Assembly (NCBI GenBank): GCA_963971225.1
Contig: OZ020269.1
Location: forward strand, 104,359,986-104,423,985
From: Melieria omissa
Taxonomy: Eukaryota > Arthropoda > Insecta > Diptera > Ulidiidae
Reading direction: 5' to 3'
Length of the DNA: 64,000 bases
Notes under the pieces: model-generated
What the model was told of the DNA's origin: nothing
Seen by the model: the letters and a program-made list of their open reading frames with translations, nothing else
The model's database searches: none
Position numbers and translations under genes: made by a program
Part shown: piece after piece, positions 33,199-44,900 of the stretch
Layout of the letters: each line of letters opens with the position of its first letter
Position numbering within the stretch: the first letter of the stretch is position 1

Positions 33199-33814
33199 GG
33201 GGGTTTTTTTTTGGAGGTTTGTTTTTCGAATAGAGATAAAACTGGCATTTTGTGGTCAAATCTGGCAACTCTAATGTCATTTATGTTCAGTTTGGTCTGC
33301 CATTTCATCATGAACAGGTTGACAAAAGAGCAACGCTTGCAAATCGTGCAAATTTATTTCGAAAAAATGGTTCAGTTCGCGAAGTTTACCGCAAGCTCCG
33401 TCCATTTTATGGTCGACATAATCGTCCATCAGAGCAATTAATTCGGTTAACCATGGGTCGTTTTCGCACTACGTTTACTCTATGTGATAATACGCATCCG
33501 CAGAGACGTCGAACAGTGCGCACCGAAGAAACAATTGCCGCTGTAGAGCAAAATGTTGAAGAGGATCCGAATGAATCGATTCGCCACCGTGCACAGCAAT
33601 TGGAGCTTTGTCCATCAACTTTATGGAAGATTGAAAATTGGACCTGTAGAATTGGCTTTATTCGAGCCAGCCGCGGCGGCCACATGCCCGAAATCATATT
33701 TAAACATTAATGGCATAAAATTATCCTTCCAATAAAGCCAAATTGATGGACATTAAAACGATTTTCTTGTGTTTTATTTCAATTCGAAGTTCTATACCTC
33801 TAAAAAAAACACCC
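33199..33814 (+). mobile_element. Internally deleted Tc1/mariner-type element
   Basis: Inverted ends gggggtttttttttggaggt and (from the right) gggtgttttttttagaggta, each next to TA, continue to a shared TTCGAAT. Inside, frames at 33312-33650 encode MNRLTKEQRLQIVQIYFE, then YRKLRPFYGRHNRPSEQLI and EEDPNESIRHRAQQLELCPSTLWKI: the helix-turn-helix N-terminus of insect Tc1/mariner-like transposases (DUF4817-like). The catalytic domain is deleted. It is inserted in the dispersed repeat shared with 3145-3300. Confidence 0.8.
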
Positions 33815-33829
33815 TATATAATAGCTGTT

Positions 33830-33995
33830 TCTTTCTTAATCCTCTTATTTAAACCATTTTCCCTGTGTATTGTGAATGTGACAAATCACATGAGTGTAAA
33901 GAAGAGTTAAACATGCATGAGTTGCATGTTTTTTAGAAAATTCTGGTTAATTACTTTTTTGAATAGATTCATTTTTTGGAGCGAAAGCTTGTTTG
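33830..33995 (-). repeat. Dispersed repeat, inverse copy of 3145-3300
   Basis: Matches the segment at 3145-3300 in the opposite orientation (cttaatcctcttattt, ccctgtgtattgtgaatgtg). Confidence 0.7.
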
Positions 33996-34204
33996 CACTT
34001 CTGATGTTGGTTACTGGCAAAGTACCAAAAGAGAGCTAGATTGTACAAATTTCAAAAAAGTAGTGATACGCAAACAGATCTATTGTTGCATTAACACTAA
34101 TTCAAACGTCACAGGCAATGGGCAATTTATTTTTTGTGTTAAATAAGAAGGGTTACATTTTTCGAAATCAACGTGACTAAAGCAAAAAGTAAGCTTTTGT
34201 TTTT

Positions 34205-34315
34205 GTTTCGATCCCGGGACCGGATTATGTTAATCCCGGGATTTTTCGGGACTGAAATTGTCCGGGATCCCGGGATTTCGGGATTCGCGATCCCGGGATT
34301 GCAATCCCTAGCATG
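34205..34315. repeat. ATCCCGGGAT-rich element end
   Basis: Several atcccgggat palindromes, ending gcaatcccta; similar to 3505-3573. Confidence 0.5.
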
Positions 34316-34980
34316 TATATAATTACTGCAAATTGCAGTTCCAAACCATTTTAACAATCTCGGGATTTTGAAATATGCAGTTGTGGAATTTTAGGATTTT
34401 TTTCATTATTGAATATGTCGTATTACAGTTGAAATTTTGTATGACAAACTTCAATATGACGAAACTCTTTCTACTTTTTCAAAAATTGATTTCGAAAATA
34501 CAGCTTTTTCGTTTTAGGTTAGGTGAAGCTGGTCAGCCGAATTGGCCACGCATAGATCTTGTTGGATCCTTAGCGGTACCAGATGAAGTTCCTTAATGTT
34601 AAGTAAAGTTCGTTTAGAATTTCAGAGTTTTAGCGCATTTGAGCAGAACCCAACTCAGGGTAATACGGGGCTCCCAATGTCCAACGTTCATCTTTTGTTC
34701 ATGAGCTATGCTCAATCAGTACTCCTATGAGTTCACTCTCTCATTCAAAATTTTCTCTCTTCGCCTCTTCATTAAAAATGTGGGTAATGCAAAATTAAAA
34801 ACATTTCAAAACTCATTCTTTTCAATGACCGAAAGTGATGCAGGCTTTTTACTACAAAATGGATATTTCCGTAGAATGCAGTGACAATCAGACTTCACTG
34901 GTAATGAAAAAAAATGTTATTTACAAAAATAATGAACAAAAGATATGATGGTACAAGTGTCTTGAAGAAGCACCCGAATT
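34316..34980. other. Intergenic DNA
   Basis: No gene recognised. The run ttaggttaggtgaagctggt (about 34516) may be a LINE 3' scrap. Confidence 0.3.
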
Positions 34981-35144
34981 ATTAGGTGCGCAAATAAGTT
35001 CTCGCTATTTGTCAATAGATGACTTCAGTAGTAGTTGATTGATTTTGACATATCCATAACGTCAGGAATCAGGCTTGCATAGACATATGGTAAATAAACC
35101 GCTTTGACACATTACTGATTTTATTGTTGTGTTATATACTTTCA

Positions 35145-35456
35145 GCCGCCGTAGCTCAGCTGTCTAGTGCGTCGGGCCGCGAGTTAAGACTCCGCGAGTT
35201 CAATACTCCGTTCTGTTAACACCGAAAAAAGAAAAACAACATTTTTTCTTTCAGTGGCTGTCCTCTCAGCAGGAAATGGCAAATCTCTGAGAATAAAATT
35301 GCCTATGAAAAAGCTCCCAACTCGCCGTTCCGAATCGTCATAAAACTGTATGTCCCTTCCAACCCTGTAAAAACATTCGCACGCACAACACGGTTGGTTG
35401 CGGGTAGCTACGCGTTAGTCTTGTAATCGGGCTGTCGTGCCAGTCAAGAAGAAGAA
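35145..35456 (+). mobile_element. tRNA-derived SINE, family A, copy 2, with target duplication
   Basis: gccgccgtagctcagctgtc (A box), gagttcaatac (B box), body matching 2806-3137, tail (gaa)n. Exact 14-base target duplication gttatatactttca at 35131-35144 and 35457-35470. Confidence 0.95.
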
Positions 35457-35637
35457 GTTATATACTTTCAATTGTGCGAAAATGTCTGATTTTGTGAAAA
35501 AAATCTCCATTTACGGAAAGTGTTGATTTTCTACTTTCATTCGAAGAGAACAATAGTAGGCTTCGTCTATTTGAGAGCTCCAAAAAGTTTAAGGAGATGC
35601 TGCTCTGAGTGAAACAATGTGTCGTGATTAGTTCCAA

Positions 35638-35767
35638 CGCTCCAAAGACAGTGATTTCGATATTGATGATCGTTCGTGTGAACGACGCTCAATTGAGTCT
35701 TCGAAGGATTTTCCTTGCTTCCTTCACACGAACGATCATCAACATCGAAATTACCGTCTTTGGAGCG
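35638..35767. repeat. 45-bp inverted repeat within mariner remnant
   Basis: Arms 35638-35682 and 35723-35767 are inverse copies with three mismatches, 40-base loop. Confidence 0.9.
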
Positions 35768-35962
35768 AGGAAGCATTGCTCCAACATACTTAACATGCTT
35801 CTACTTGAGTGTTACGTTGACTGCTCTTTCAAAGTAAAATTTAACTTTTTTAAGCGTAAAATAGCTTGGAGTAAGCTGCTGAACAGCTTGCAGTCGATGC
35901 TTTGATACTAAACTTAATTTATCTTTGAATACAACTCTGCATTAGCTCTATAACCGAGTTAA

Positions 35963-36659
35963 GGCAGGTTCTCACCTTGTGGATCCGAAAAAGTGCACTT
36001 TTTTTAGGAATTTTTTTTGAGAAAACGGTTAAAGATACAACGCTGGATATGAACACACATTTATTTAAACAATACAATTTTTCAAATTGAATGAATCAAA
36101 AAAGGGGGGGAGGTGGCGTCCATCAGTGGCGGCATGTCGTTACCGCTACCGGAAGTGATTCCGTCAAAACCCGTGATCTGAAACACAAAAATCGAACACA
36201 TTCTTAATGTGTACCGTATTATCTATTGAATGAACTAAGATCATGAAAAAAAAATCAAAATTACAAAAGTTATGAGGTTTTGAAAAAAAATTACGATTTT
36301 CGCATTTTTTTGTTCACTTATTATTTTTTTAAATAAACAATTTTCAATATTTTTGGCTGATCGCGGTTCGTTTGTTAGAAAAAACCCTAAGGAACATTTA
36401 AAAAAATTTGGTGACGATTGGTTCATTCCAGCGCCTTCAATCACTTCCGTTAGGTCCGAAAATGTGGTTCTCAGAAAAACGCGTTTAAAGTTTAAAGCGC
36501 GCTTGGCCGGTGGTAGACACTGCTCTATGCAACGGCCTGTAACTTTTGTAATTTTTCAGATTTTTATCTGAAATTTCTGGAGCACATTTTTGAAACATAT
36601 ATTTACACGATAAGGCAAAAAAAAATCGTTGTTTTTTTCCCACAAGGTGAGAACCTGCC
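35963..36659. mobile_element. TTAA-flanked miniature element, GGCAGGTTCTCACC family
   Basis: 697 bp; 20-base perfect inverted ends (GGCAGGTTCTCACCTTGTGG), flanked by TTAA at 35959-35962 and 36660-36663. The interior is T-rich with long homopolymers and no convincing frame. Confidence 0.9.
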
Positions 36660-36663
36660 TTAA

Positions 36664-38640
36664 AGAAGAGAGCCAATCGGCTCGAAAAACTCTGGCTAAG
36701 GCATTTCACCAATCTTGTCCGATCCGTCTCGAAAGAAAACCAATTTCACCGTGGTGGAACACGGAGCTTTCTGAGATAAGGAAGGAGATCAGAAGGGTCT
36801 TTAATGAGTCCTATAGGACCAAGGCTTGGCAGCCATACAGGGAATGTCTGCGCAGGTATAAACGAGCTATAAGATCTGCCCAGAGGCAGGCTTGGCAAAA
36901 CGTCTGTTCTTCGATTGAGAACGTTAAGGAAACGGCCAGGCTAAGCAAAGCTCTCGCCAAAGGGTATTCAGCCCCGACTCTTCTACACAGGCCGGAAGGG
37001 GCAGCCACGGAATCAGTGGCGGAGTCATTGGAACTCCTAACGTTCACTCATTTCCCCGGATGCGCTGTGACCGCACCTAGGGTGCTACCAGTTAGGAATC
37101 CTAGGGCGAGAACGGTAGCCCAGAAGGTGATCTCTAGGGAGGTGACCCGCTGGGCTATCAGCTCTTTTCCCCGTATAAAAGTCCCGGTCCGGACAGAATT
37201 CTGCCCATCATGCTACAAAGAATGGGATATGATGTAATTGACTGGCTTCGAGAGCTCTTTGTCAGCTGCATAGCATTGAATTATGCACCCAAATCATGGC
37301 GGAAAGCCAGGGTGGTATACATACCAAAGGCTGACAAAAGAGGGCATGTGCTTCCGAAGGACTTTAGGCCAATTAGCCCGACTTCGTTTATGTTAAAAAT
37401 GCTCGAGCGCGTACTGGACACGTATATAAGAGGAAGCCTGGAAGACAACCATCTATCCACGGCCCAACATGCATACATCAAAGGTTAATCCACTGTGACA
37501 GCTCTTCACGAGGTCGTGAGGACCCCAGAGAGATCACTGTCGTTTAAGGAATACACCCTGACGGCGTTCCTTGACGTTGAAGGAGCATTTACTAACGTGA
37601 ACAAAGAAGCCATAGTTAACTCCTTGTTAGACCTACAGGTCGAGGATTGCATCTGTTCGTGGATCTCGGCTCGCCTAAGTAGCAGACAGATTCAAGCGAA
37701 ACTCGGCAACTCGAGGGTCACATGTTATGCAAAGAGGGGGACACCCTAAGGAGGGGTAATATCTCCATTGCTATGGCTAATTACTTTGAACCCCATACTG
37801 ATGACACTGAACCAAGGTGGGGTCAAGGTGGTTGCGTACGCTGATGACATCATCATTATGGTGACCCTTCCTAGATACAATTAGTGGAATCTTGGAGGGT
37901 GCTCTGAGGACTTTGAGCAGCTGGGCCGCTCGATACGGGCTGGGAATAAATCATACCAAAACAGAGCTGCTGCTGTTTACTAGAAAGTACAAGGTTCCCC
38001 CAGTTCGACTACCAAAGCTCAACGGTAGTGAGCTCAGGCTATCCTCAGAAGCTAAATATCTTGGAGTCATGTTAGACACCAAACTCAGCTGGAAAACTAA
38101 TATACGTGAGAAGGCCAAGAAAACACTGGTAGCGTACTACTCGCACAGCAGACTCTTAAAAAATGGGGCCTACAACCGAGGATGGTTCGTTGGACATATA
38201 CACCGATAGTTCGACCAATTCTCACGTACGAAGCACTGGTGTGGTGGCCGGCGCTAGAGAAGATCCACAACATGAACAGACTTAGTGCAGTGGCCAATCG
38301 GTCTACACGCGGCAAGATTGAAAATCCCCCACAACCCTTTTTGCAGAAGCTGCAAGGAAGTCAATGAGGGGGAAACACTCGAACACTTCCTCTGCAGCTG
38401 CCCTGCCTTAGCTTTTAAAAGACTAAATTCCTTGGGGAACAGTCTAAATAGCTCCCTAGCTGATCTGTTTCAGACAAGACTGAAATGCATCAAGTCCTAT
38501 TTGGACGATGCGGGTTGGCTTTAAGGCCCAGTATTTTCTCCTACGCAGGGAAGACCCAGTCGAGGAGACGACAACAAAACGGCACATAGTGCTACTTGAG
38601 TGTGCTCAGTGAGCACGCAGTCGCTGCTACCTACCTACAA
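36664..38640 (+). pseudogene. LOA/Jockey-type LINE, ORF2 pseudogene (RT to C-terminus)
   Basis: Reads, through several frames, the pre-RT region (WWNTELSEIRKEIRRVFNES), RT blocks (SWRKARVVYIPKADKRG, DFRPISPTSFMLKMLERVL, TAFLDVEGAF, VVAYADDIIIM with the catalytic YADD near 37836, KYLGVMLDTKLSW), a thumb (YTPIVRPILTYEALVWW) and the zinc knuckle (CRSCKEVNEGETLEHFLCSCPAL). The RNase H domain expected between thumb and knuckle is deleted at about 38300. In-frame stops occur at 37486 and 37747, with a frameshift near 37880. 3' end near tacctacctac. Its left end abuts the TTAA element. Confidence 0.9.
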
Positions 38641-39336
38641 CTCTGATTTCAAGTTTAAAATTTAGTTCACTACTTCTTGGAATATGCTTGCTTTGACTCG
38701 AATATGAAGGTACCCGGGTACCTATGAAACCGCCATTCGGTGTTGGCCTACAACTGTAGGTCGTTGCCTCGCATGCCTGAGGTCGCACGAGTTAAGCGTA
38801 AATTCAATTAATGAACTGATTTGTCTAGACTGTTTTCTTTACAGGACCGGAACTCTCCTATCCTGTCTTGTCTCTCACGATAAGCAGAGCATATATAAGC
38901 AGTGCAGGCAGTAAGAAACCTGATTGTCGTTTAAGACACAAAGATGGAAATAAAGAGGCGAAGCACATTCAATTTTAAACAAACAAGTCGAGTTTTAATA
39001 AACATTTTAACCCGCGCACAGCACGACTGATTGCAAAATTCTTGGGCACATGATCCGATATCGGCAACTGTCACCATCAAATCGTCGCCTCAGAAAACGA
39101 ATGTCGTATGTTCCATTAAGCCTTGTAAGACATACGACATTTGTTTTCTGAGGCGACGAAATGTCACCAAATAATTGCAATTGCAAAAATGGTTCAAGCA
39201 ACGGTTAGCAATTTTAATGCAGTCACAAATATACAATGCACATTTTCGTAACTCTTTCGCCTACAAAGCGCTCTGACGAATTGGCGAAGCGCCTTGCCAA
39301 AAATTGATTGCGCATCAAGCACGGTGTCAGGTCAAG
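38641..39336. other. Non-coding DNA downstream of the minus-strand secreted gene
   Basis: Probably contains that gene's 3' UTR; includes the 28-bp hairpin at 39083-39158. A cggtaccc-type palindrome (ggtacccgggtacc) lies at about 38709. Confidence 0.4.
39083..39158. other. Near-perfect 28-bp hairpin, 20-base loop
   Basis: Arms 39083-39110 and 39131-39158 (cgtcgcctcagaaaac...) are complementary at 27 of 28 positions, the exception being a G-U pair in RNA. Size (76 bases) is in the range of a microRNA precursor or a minimal snapback element. It lies about 180 bases beyond the stop of the minus-strand gene. Confidence 0.85.
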
Positions 39337-39798
39337 TCAAATCTTCGATAACGATCCAGAAAAAACGTTGCCAACACCTTTCGCCATGGCCTGAACCGTA
39401 TTGATGGCTCTATGAATCGTCAGACCCAGCATGCGATACGCTTCATCTATTCGCAATTCCCTCGGTTCGTCGCTATCGATTTCGATGGCCTTGTCGTCAG
39501 GCATTCTCGGCACCGGTAGGTATGTGCGCTGTCGACATTGTGGGCGTTGATAGTATAGCGTATACGATTGCTGATATTGTGGAATTGGATCTCGGAACTG
39601 TAGGTATGGCAAATACCGAAAAATGGGGTCGTCAGATCTTACAAGTTCCTGCAAATTTTACCAGTTAGCAAAGCAGTCAAATGATTATCAAACGATTGTC
39701 TTCAATCGAACAGAAAGCAAGTCAATAATACTAACGTCGGTCAAATCGAGCTGTATGTACCACCCAAAACATAAAAGAAAAATTAGAACGTGAATCAT
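39337..39798 (-). CDS. Unrecognised small secreted protein, two exons
   Basis: Exon 1 (39798-39736) encodes a hydrophobic leader (MIHVLIFLLCFGWYIQ...) of 21 residues. The intron (39735-39649, GTTAGT...TTTGCAG, phase 0, 87 bp) is followed by exon 2 (39648-39337), giving 124 residues. The mature part is rich in Tyr, Pro, Gln and Arg near its N-terminus (FRYLPYLQFRDPIPQYQ), then acidic (DDKAIEIDSDEPREL), then ends in a helical, small-residue tail (AINTVQAMAKGVGNVFSG). There is one cysteine in the mature part. TATA box at 39913-39907. I recognise no family. An antimicrobial, cuticular or seminal role cannot be told apart. Intact splice sites, frame and promoter argue for a real gene. Confidence 0.7.
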
Positions 39799-39906
39799 AC
39801 TAGCCGACTGCACGGACCGAGTATGAGCAGCAGGCGGGGACAAACCGAACTGGCACCAAAAACTGCCTGAGCCGAACTAAGGACTGCAACAAACGAGTGT
39901 GTGTGT

Positions 39907-39913
39907 TTTTATA
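39907..39913 (-). promoter_or_regulatory. TATA box of the minus-strand secreted gene
   Basis: TATAAAA on the minus strand, 109 bases before the ATG, with a GCAGTCC initiator-like sequence about 25 bases downstream. Confidence 0.65.
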
Positions 39914-41905
39914 TCGCGCACACTAGCTCACGGCAACCGTTTTGTCCGTCCACTAAATATCAATTCAACTGAAGAAATGTAACATTTTTCAAGTTTGTAT
40001 TTTTTCGGACTATTTCATGTAATAATAAATAAATAATTAAAACAAAAAACACAGTCTTTTTTAAAAACCCCCTTTAGAAGCATGAAAACGATATTTCGCA
40101 TTGGCTCCGTTTACAAGCAAACATTTGCTACCTCACCCATGCATTGCAAATTGGAAAAGTAGCATAAAGAATCATAAATCAGTTTCGGCTGTCCGTCGCG
40201 AATTATTGAGTGGAATTGAATTGCAAAACGAATCTAATTATTGTGTAATCCGTATATCGAATGCATCATTTCGGCGAACAGATACGACGGCGTGTTGTAA
40301 AAGTGTCATTGCGCGACTGTGGCGACGCTTCAAATTGCAGGCTATGACGTTATTAGTTCCAAGTGGTTATGTGTGGAAATGATACAAAAATAGGTGCATC
40401 GAATTGCCGGACGGTCACGTCACCGTAGCAGAAAACCCAAACAATAAATATGTTTGATCGTAGAAAAACAACGTTTCTTATGACGGCTACCAAGTGCGCA
40501 TTGTCCAGCGATGATATCCAAAGATGCCCTCTTTTCCAGTCGATACGTTGATCGCTACTCTTTCCCTTGCCAGCTTGCAGGTGCCCAATATTTGTCGAGT
40601 TCGTTCTCCTCGCTGTTCCCTGAGATATCTGGAGGACCAGACAGCTGACATGCAAGTAGGAAAATCTAAAAACCAGTAGCTAACTAACTAACTAACTAAC
40701 TTTAGCAATGCCAAATGTTATCAGTGAAGCGATCACAGTGAATTCCAGCGCCAGGGCCAGTGTCCACTCATTCGTGTACACCACTGCCGAATCAGGCCTG
40801 AAGCCCTTCCACCAGATGTTCGTCCATTCCGATCTGAGAGACAACGGTTTGATACCTGCGACGCGACATAACCTCAGAACAATGGGCATCAACTGCCCCC
40901 CCCTACCCTCTCTCAGGTGGAAGACTTTTAAGAAGACCTCTTCCAGGTTCCCCCTGTTTCCAGCAAGGAGAGTTTTCTGCCGAGCAGCACTTCAAAGCGC
41001 TATGCCGCTAAACTAGTCTCATCTTCTGTAGCTAGAAACCAAGGAGGAAAACACAAAAGGGTCTCCATGGCTGCCGTTGGTGTACCCTTGGTATCGCCGG
41101 CTATCCAACTGTTTTTATATAATAACATCTATACGAGCGAACAAACAAATATTCATTTTTATATACATATGTATATAGTTGTAGATAGAAGGTAGCGGTT
41201 TTCCAAAGATTTACTTTTTGAGTACTGAGAAGGGCCAATTATCGTTTCACCAACAGGTTCTGCACTGTAAATTCTAGGTGTGGTTAATGGAATGGTCAGT
41301 GGTAAGTGACTGGGTCAACAATAGGCTTACACTTAACGGTGTCAACGAAATACTTAATTCGCAATATATTTTTAATTTGGTTGAGTCAAAATCTAATGGG
41401 TAAACAATGGTTTCACACTTCATATGGCAAACTTTTATTTAATGACCAACGACGTCAAAGCCCGTCGAACTCAGTAAAAGTGTTCCAAGTAATAAGTGCG
41501 TGTTTGTAATTTTTTCCAAAATCGAAATCTGACGGGGTCAACAATGGGTTAACAGTTTGTAAGGGAAAATATGATTTCAAAGGTCCATTGACGTAAATTA
41601 AGGAAAAAGCACTTAAAATGAGAGATAATCAGATAAGTATTTTTCCACAAAAATCTGACTGATCGACATGCAGCAATGAAGAGCAATTACATTTATTGAG
41701 CTCATTGACTTCAAATAAGCGTGCAAGTCCACGGAGCTGGTACTAAATAATATATAAGAACCTGTGCTGAAAATGTAGACACACATGCACCGTAACACAG
41801 CATTCACGGTTGATTGAAGGAAATTTGTAATGGAAATTTCAAATCAGACCCATTAAATTACTTTTTCACAGAAAATTGCTGATAAATTTGCTTGCATATT
41901 TTTGT
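39914..41905. other. Intergenic DNA between the divergent secreted gene and mucin gene
   Basis: The two genes are divergently oriented. I see a (CTAA)n run at 40679-40700 and no supportable coding region; the frames at 40101-40382 and 40708-41016 lack protein features. Confidence 0.35.
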
Positions 41906-41912
41906 TATAAAA
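41906..41912 (+). promoter_or_regulatory. TATA box of the mucin-like gene
   Basis: TATAAAA, 60 bases before the ATG at 41966; predicted 5' UTR about 30 bases. Confidence 0.75.
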
Positions 41913-41965
41913 GCAAGTAACGTCGCGCTTGCAATGGTTAACCGCCTTCTTGAAGAAATTCAAGC

Positions 41966-44900
41966 ATGTCCAACGCTGTCGGAATTTTTTTCTGGCTTGG
42001 AGTGTGCCTCCTGATAGGTAAGAACCCATTGAGATTTAAATAGAGAAAGAGTATGAAACATGTTTCATATGCTTCATGTTTTATTAAAGGTTTGAGCCCA
42101 ACGGATATAAAGGCAGATATCCATTTATTGGAAAACGATAGTCGACCAAACGTATCTGGCGACGAAGCTTCACGAGGAGTGTTGTCTCTATCAAACCAAC
42201 AACCACTATCGGTGTCGTATAGGCTTCCGTATCCGCTACAGACGTACTCTCCCCAGCAGCAATTACCCCCGGCGCTGGTACAACCTGGAGATTTAGATAA
42301 ACTTTCACCACTTTTCCGAAACCCGCAACCAAATGGCCATGGAGTACAACCCCTCTTTCAAATACTGCTACCACCGGTGCTGTGCCAACAACTAACACCT
42401 GAACAGTACAAAGCATTGCTAATTTTATATGGCATAATACCAGAAGATACGACAACCAAACAGCCACCAGGTTGTCCTGATTCAACAGTTCCTCCATCGC
42501 AATCTTCATCAACCGAAGTGTCAACAGAGAGTTCAGTGTCTCCATCGGACTCTTCATCGAGCGACGTGTCAACAGAGAGTTCAGTTTCTCCACCGCAATC
42601 TTCATCTAGCGACGCATCAACAGACTCTTCAGCATCTCCATCGGACTCTTCATCGAGTGACGTGTCAACAGAGAGTTCAGTATCTCCACCGCAATCTTCA
42701 TCTAGCGACGCATCAACAGAGAGTTCAGAATCTCCATCGGACTCTTCATCGAGCGACGTGTCAACAGAGAGTTCAGTATCTCCACCGCAATCTTCATCTA
42801 GCGACGCATCAACAGAGAGTTCAGAATCTCCATCGGACTCTTCATCGAGCGACGTGTCAACCGAGAGTTCAGTTTCTCCATCGGACTCTTCATCGAGTGA
42901 CGTGTCAACAGAGAGTTCGATTTCTCCACCGCAATCTTCATCGAGCGACGTGCCAACCGAGAGTTCAGTTTCTCCATCGGACTCTTCTTCTAGCGACGCA
43001 TCAACAGAGAGCTCAGAATCTCCATCGGACTCTTCATCGAGCGACGTGTCAACGGAGAGTTCAGTTTCTCCACCGCAATCTTCATCTAGCGACGCATCAA
43101 CAGAGAGTTCAGAATCTCCATCGGACTCTTCATCGAGTGACGTGTCAACAGAGAGTTCAGTTTCTCCACCGCAATCTTCATCGAGCGACGTGCCAACCGA
43201 GAGTTCAGTTTCTCCATCGGACTCTTCATCGAGCGACGTGTCAACAGAGAGTTCAGTTTCTCCACCGCAATCTTCATCTAGCGACGCATCAACAGAGAGT
43301 TCAGAATCTCCATCGGACTCTTCATCGAGCGACGTGTCAACAGAGAGTTCAGTTTCTCCACCGCAATCTTCATCGAGCGACGTGCCAACCGTGAGTTCAG
43401 AATCTCCATCGGACTCTTCATCGAGCGACGTGTCAACAGAGAGTTCAGTTTCTCCACCGCAATCTTCATCTAGCGACGCATCAACAGAGAGTTCAGTATC
43501 TCCATCGGACTCTTCATCGAGCGACGTGTCAACAGAGAGTTCAGTTTCTACACCGCAATCGTCATCGAGCGACGTGCCAACCGAGAGTTCAGAATCTCCA
43601 TCGGACTCTTCATCGAGCGACGTGTCAACAGAGAGTTCAGTTTCTCCACCGCAATCTTCATCTAGCGACGGATCAACAGAGAGTTCAGAATCTCCATCGG
43701 ACTCTTCATCGAGCGACGTGTCAACAGAGAGTTCAGTTTCTCCACCGCAATCTTCATCGAGCGACGTGCCAACCGAGAGTTCAGTTTCTCCATCGGACTC
43801 TTCATCGAGCGACGTGTCAACAGAGAGTTCACTATCTCCACCGCAATCTTCATCTAGCGACGCATCAACAGAGAGTTCAGAATCTCCATCGGACTCTTCA
43901 TCGAGCGACGTGTCAACAGAGAGTTCAGTTTCTCCACCGCAATCTTCATCGAGCGACGCATCAACAGAGAGTTCAGAGTCTCCATCGGACTCTTCATCGA
44001 GCGACGTGTCAACAGAGAGTTCAGTTTCTCCACCGCAATCTTCATCTAGCGACGCATCAACAGAGAGTTCAGTATCTCCATCGGACTCTTCATCGAGCGA
44101 CGTGTCAACAGAGAGTTCAGTTTCTACACCGCAATCGTCATCGAGCGACGTGCCAACCGAGAGTTCAGAATCTCCATCGGACTCTTCATCGAGCGACGCA
44201 TCAACAGAGAGTTCAGTATCTCCACCGGACTCTTCATCGAGCGACGTGTCAACAGAGAGTTCAGTATCTCCACCGCAATCTTCATCTAGCGACGCATCAA
44301 CAGAGAGTTCAGAATCTCCACCGGACTCTTCATCGAGCGACGTGTCAACAGAGAGTTCAGTTTCTCCACCGCAATCTTCATCGAGCGACGCATCAACAGA
44401 GAGTTCAGAATCTCCATCGGACTCTTCATCGAGCGACGTGTCAACGGAGAGTTCAGCTTCTTCATCGGACTCTTCATCGAGTGACGTGTCAACAGAGAGT
44501 TCAGTATCTCCACCCCAATCTTCATCGAGCGACGCATCAACAGAGAGTTCAGAATCTCCATCGGACTCTTCATCGAGCGACGTGTCAACGGAGAGTTCAG
44601 TTTCTTCATCGGACTCTTCATCGAGTGACGTGTCAACAGAGAGTTCTGTATCTCCACCCCAATCTTCATCTAGCGACGCATCAACAGAGAGTTCAGCATC
44701 TCCATCGGACTCTTCATCGAGTGACGTGTCAACAGAGAGTTCAGTATCTCCACCGCAATCTTCATCTAGCGACGCATCAACAGAGAGTTCAGAATCTTCA
44801 TCGGACTCTTCATCGAGCGACGTGTCAACAGAGAGTTCAGTTTCTCCACCGCAATCTTCATCTAGCGACGCATCAACAGAGAGTTCAGAATCTCCATTGG

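Larger units (their letters stand above)
34981..35930 (+). pseudogene. Mariner remnant with SINE insertion and inverted duplication
   Basis: Starts ttaggtgcgcaaataagttc next to TA, a mariner-type terminus. The coding start ATGTCTGATTTTGTGAAA (35481) gives MSDFVKK, and later frames give FDIDDRSCERRS and FTRTIINIEITVF, the transposase N-terminus. No catalytic domain is recognisable. A SINE sits in the 5' untranslated part (35145-35456), and 45-bp arms at 35638-35682 and 35723-35767 are inverted copies of the DFDIDDRSCE-coding stretch. Confidence 0.75.

Noticed and set aside
40353..41016. Overlapping frames of about 100 codons on both strands
   Set aside because: No motifs; neither strand gives a LINE or host protein landmark.
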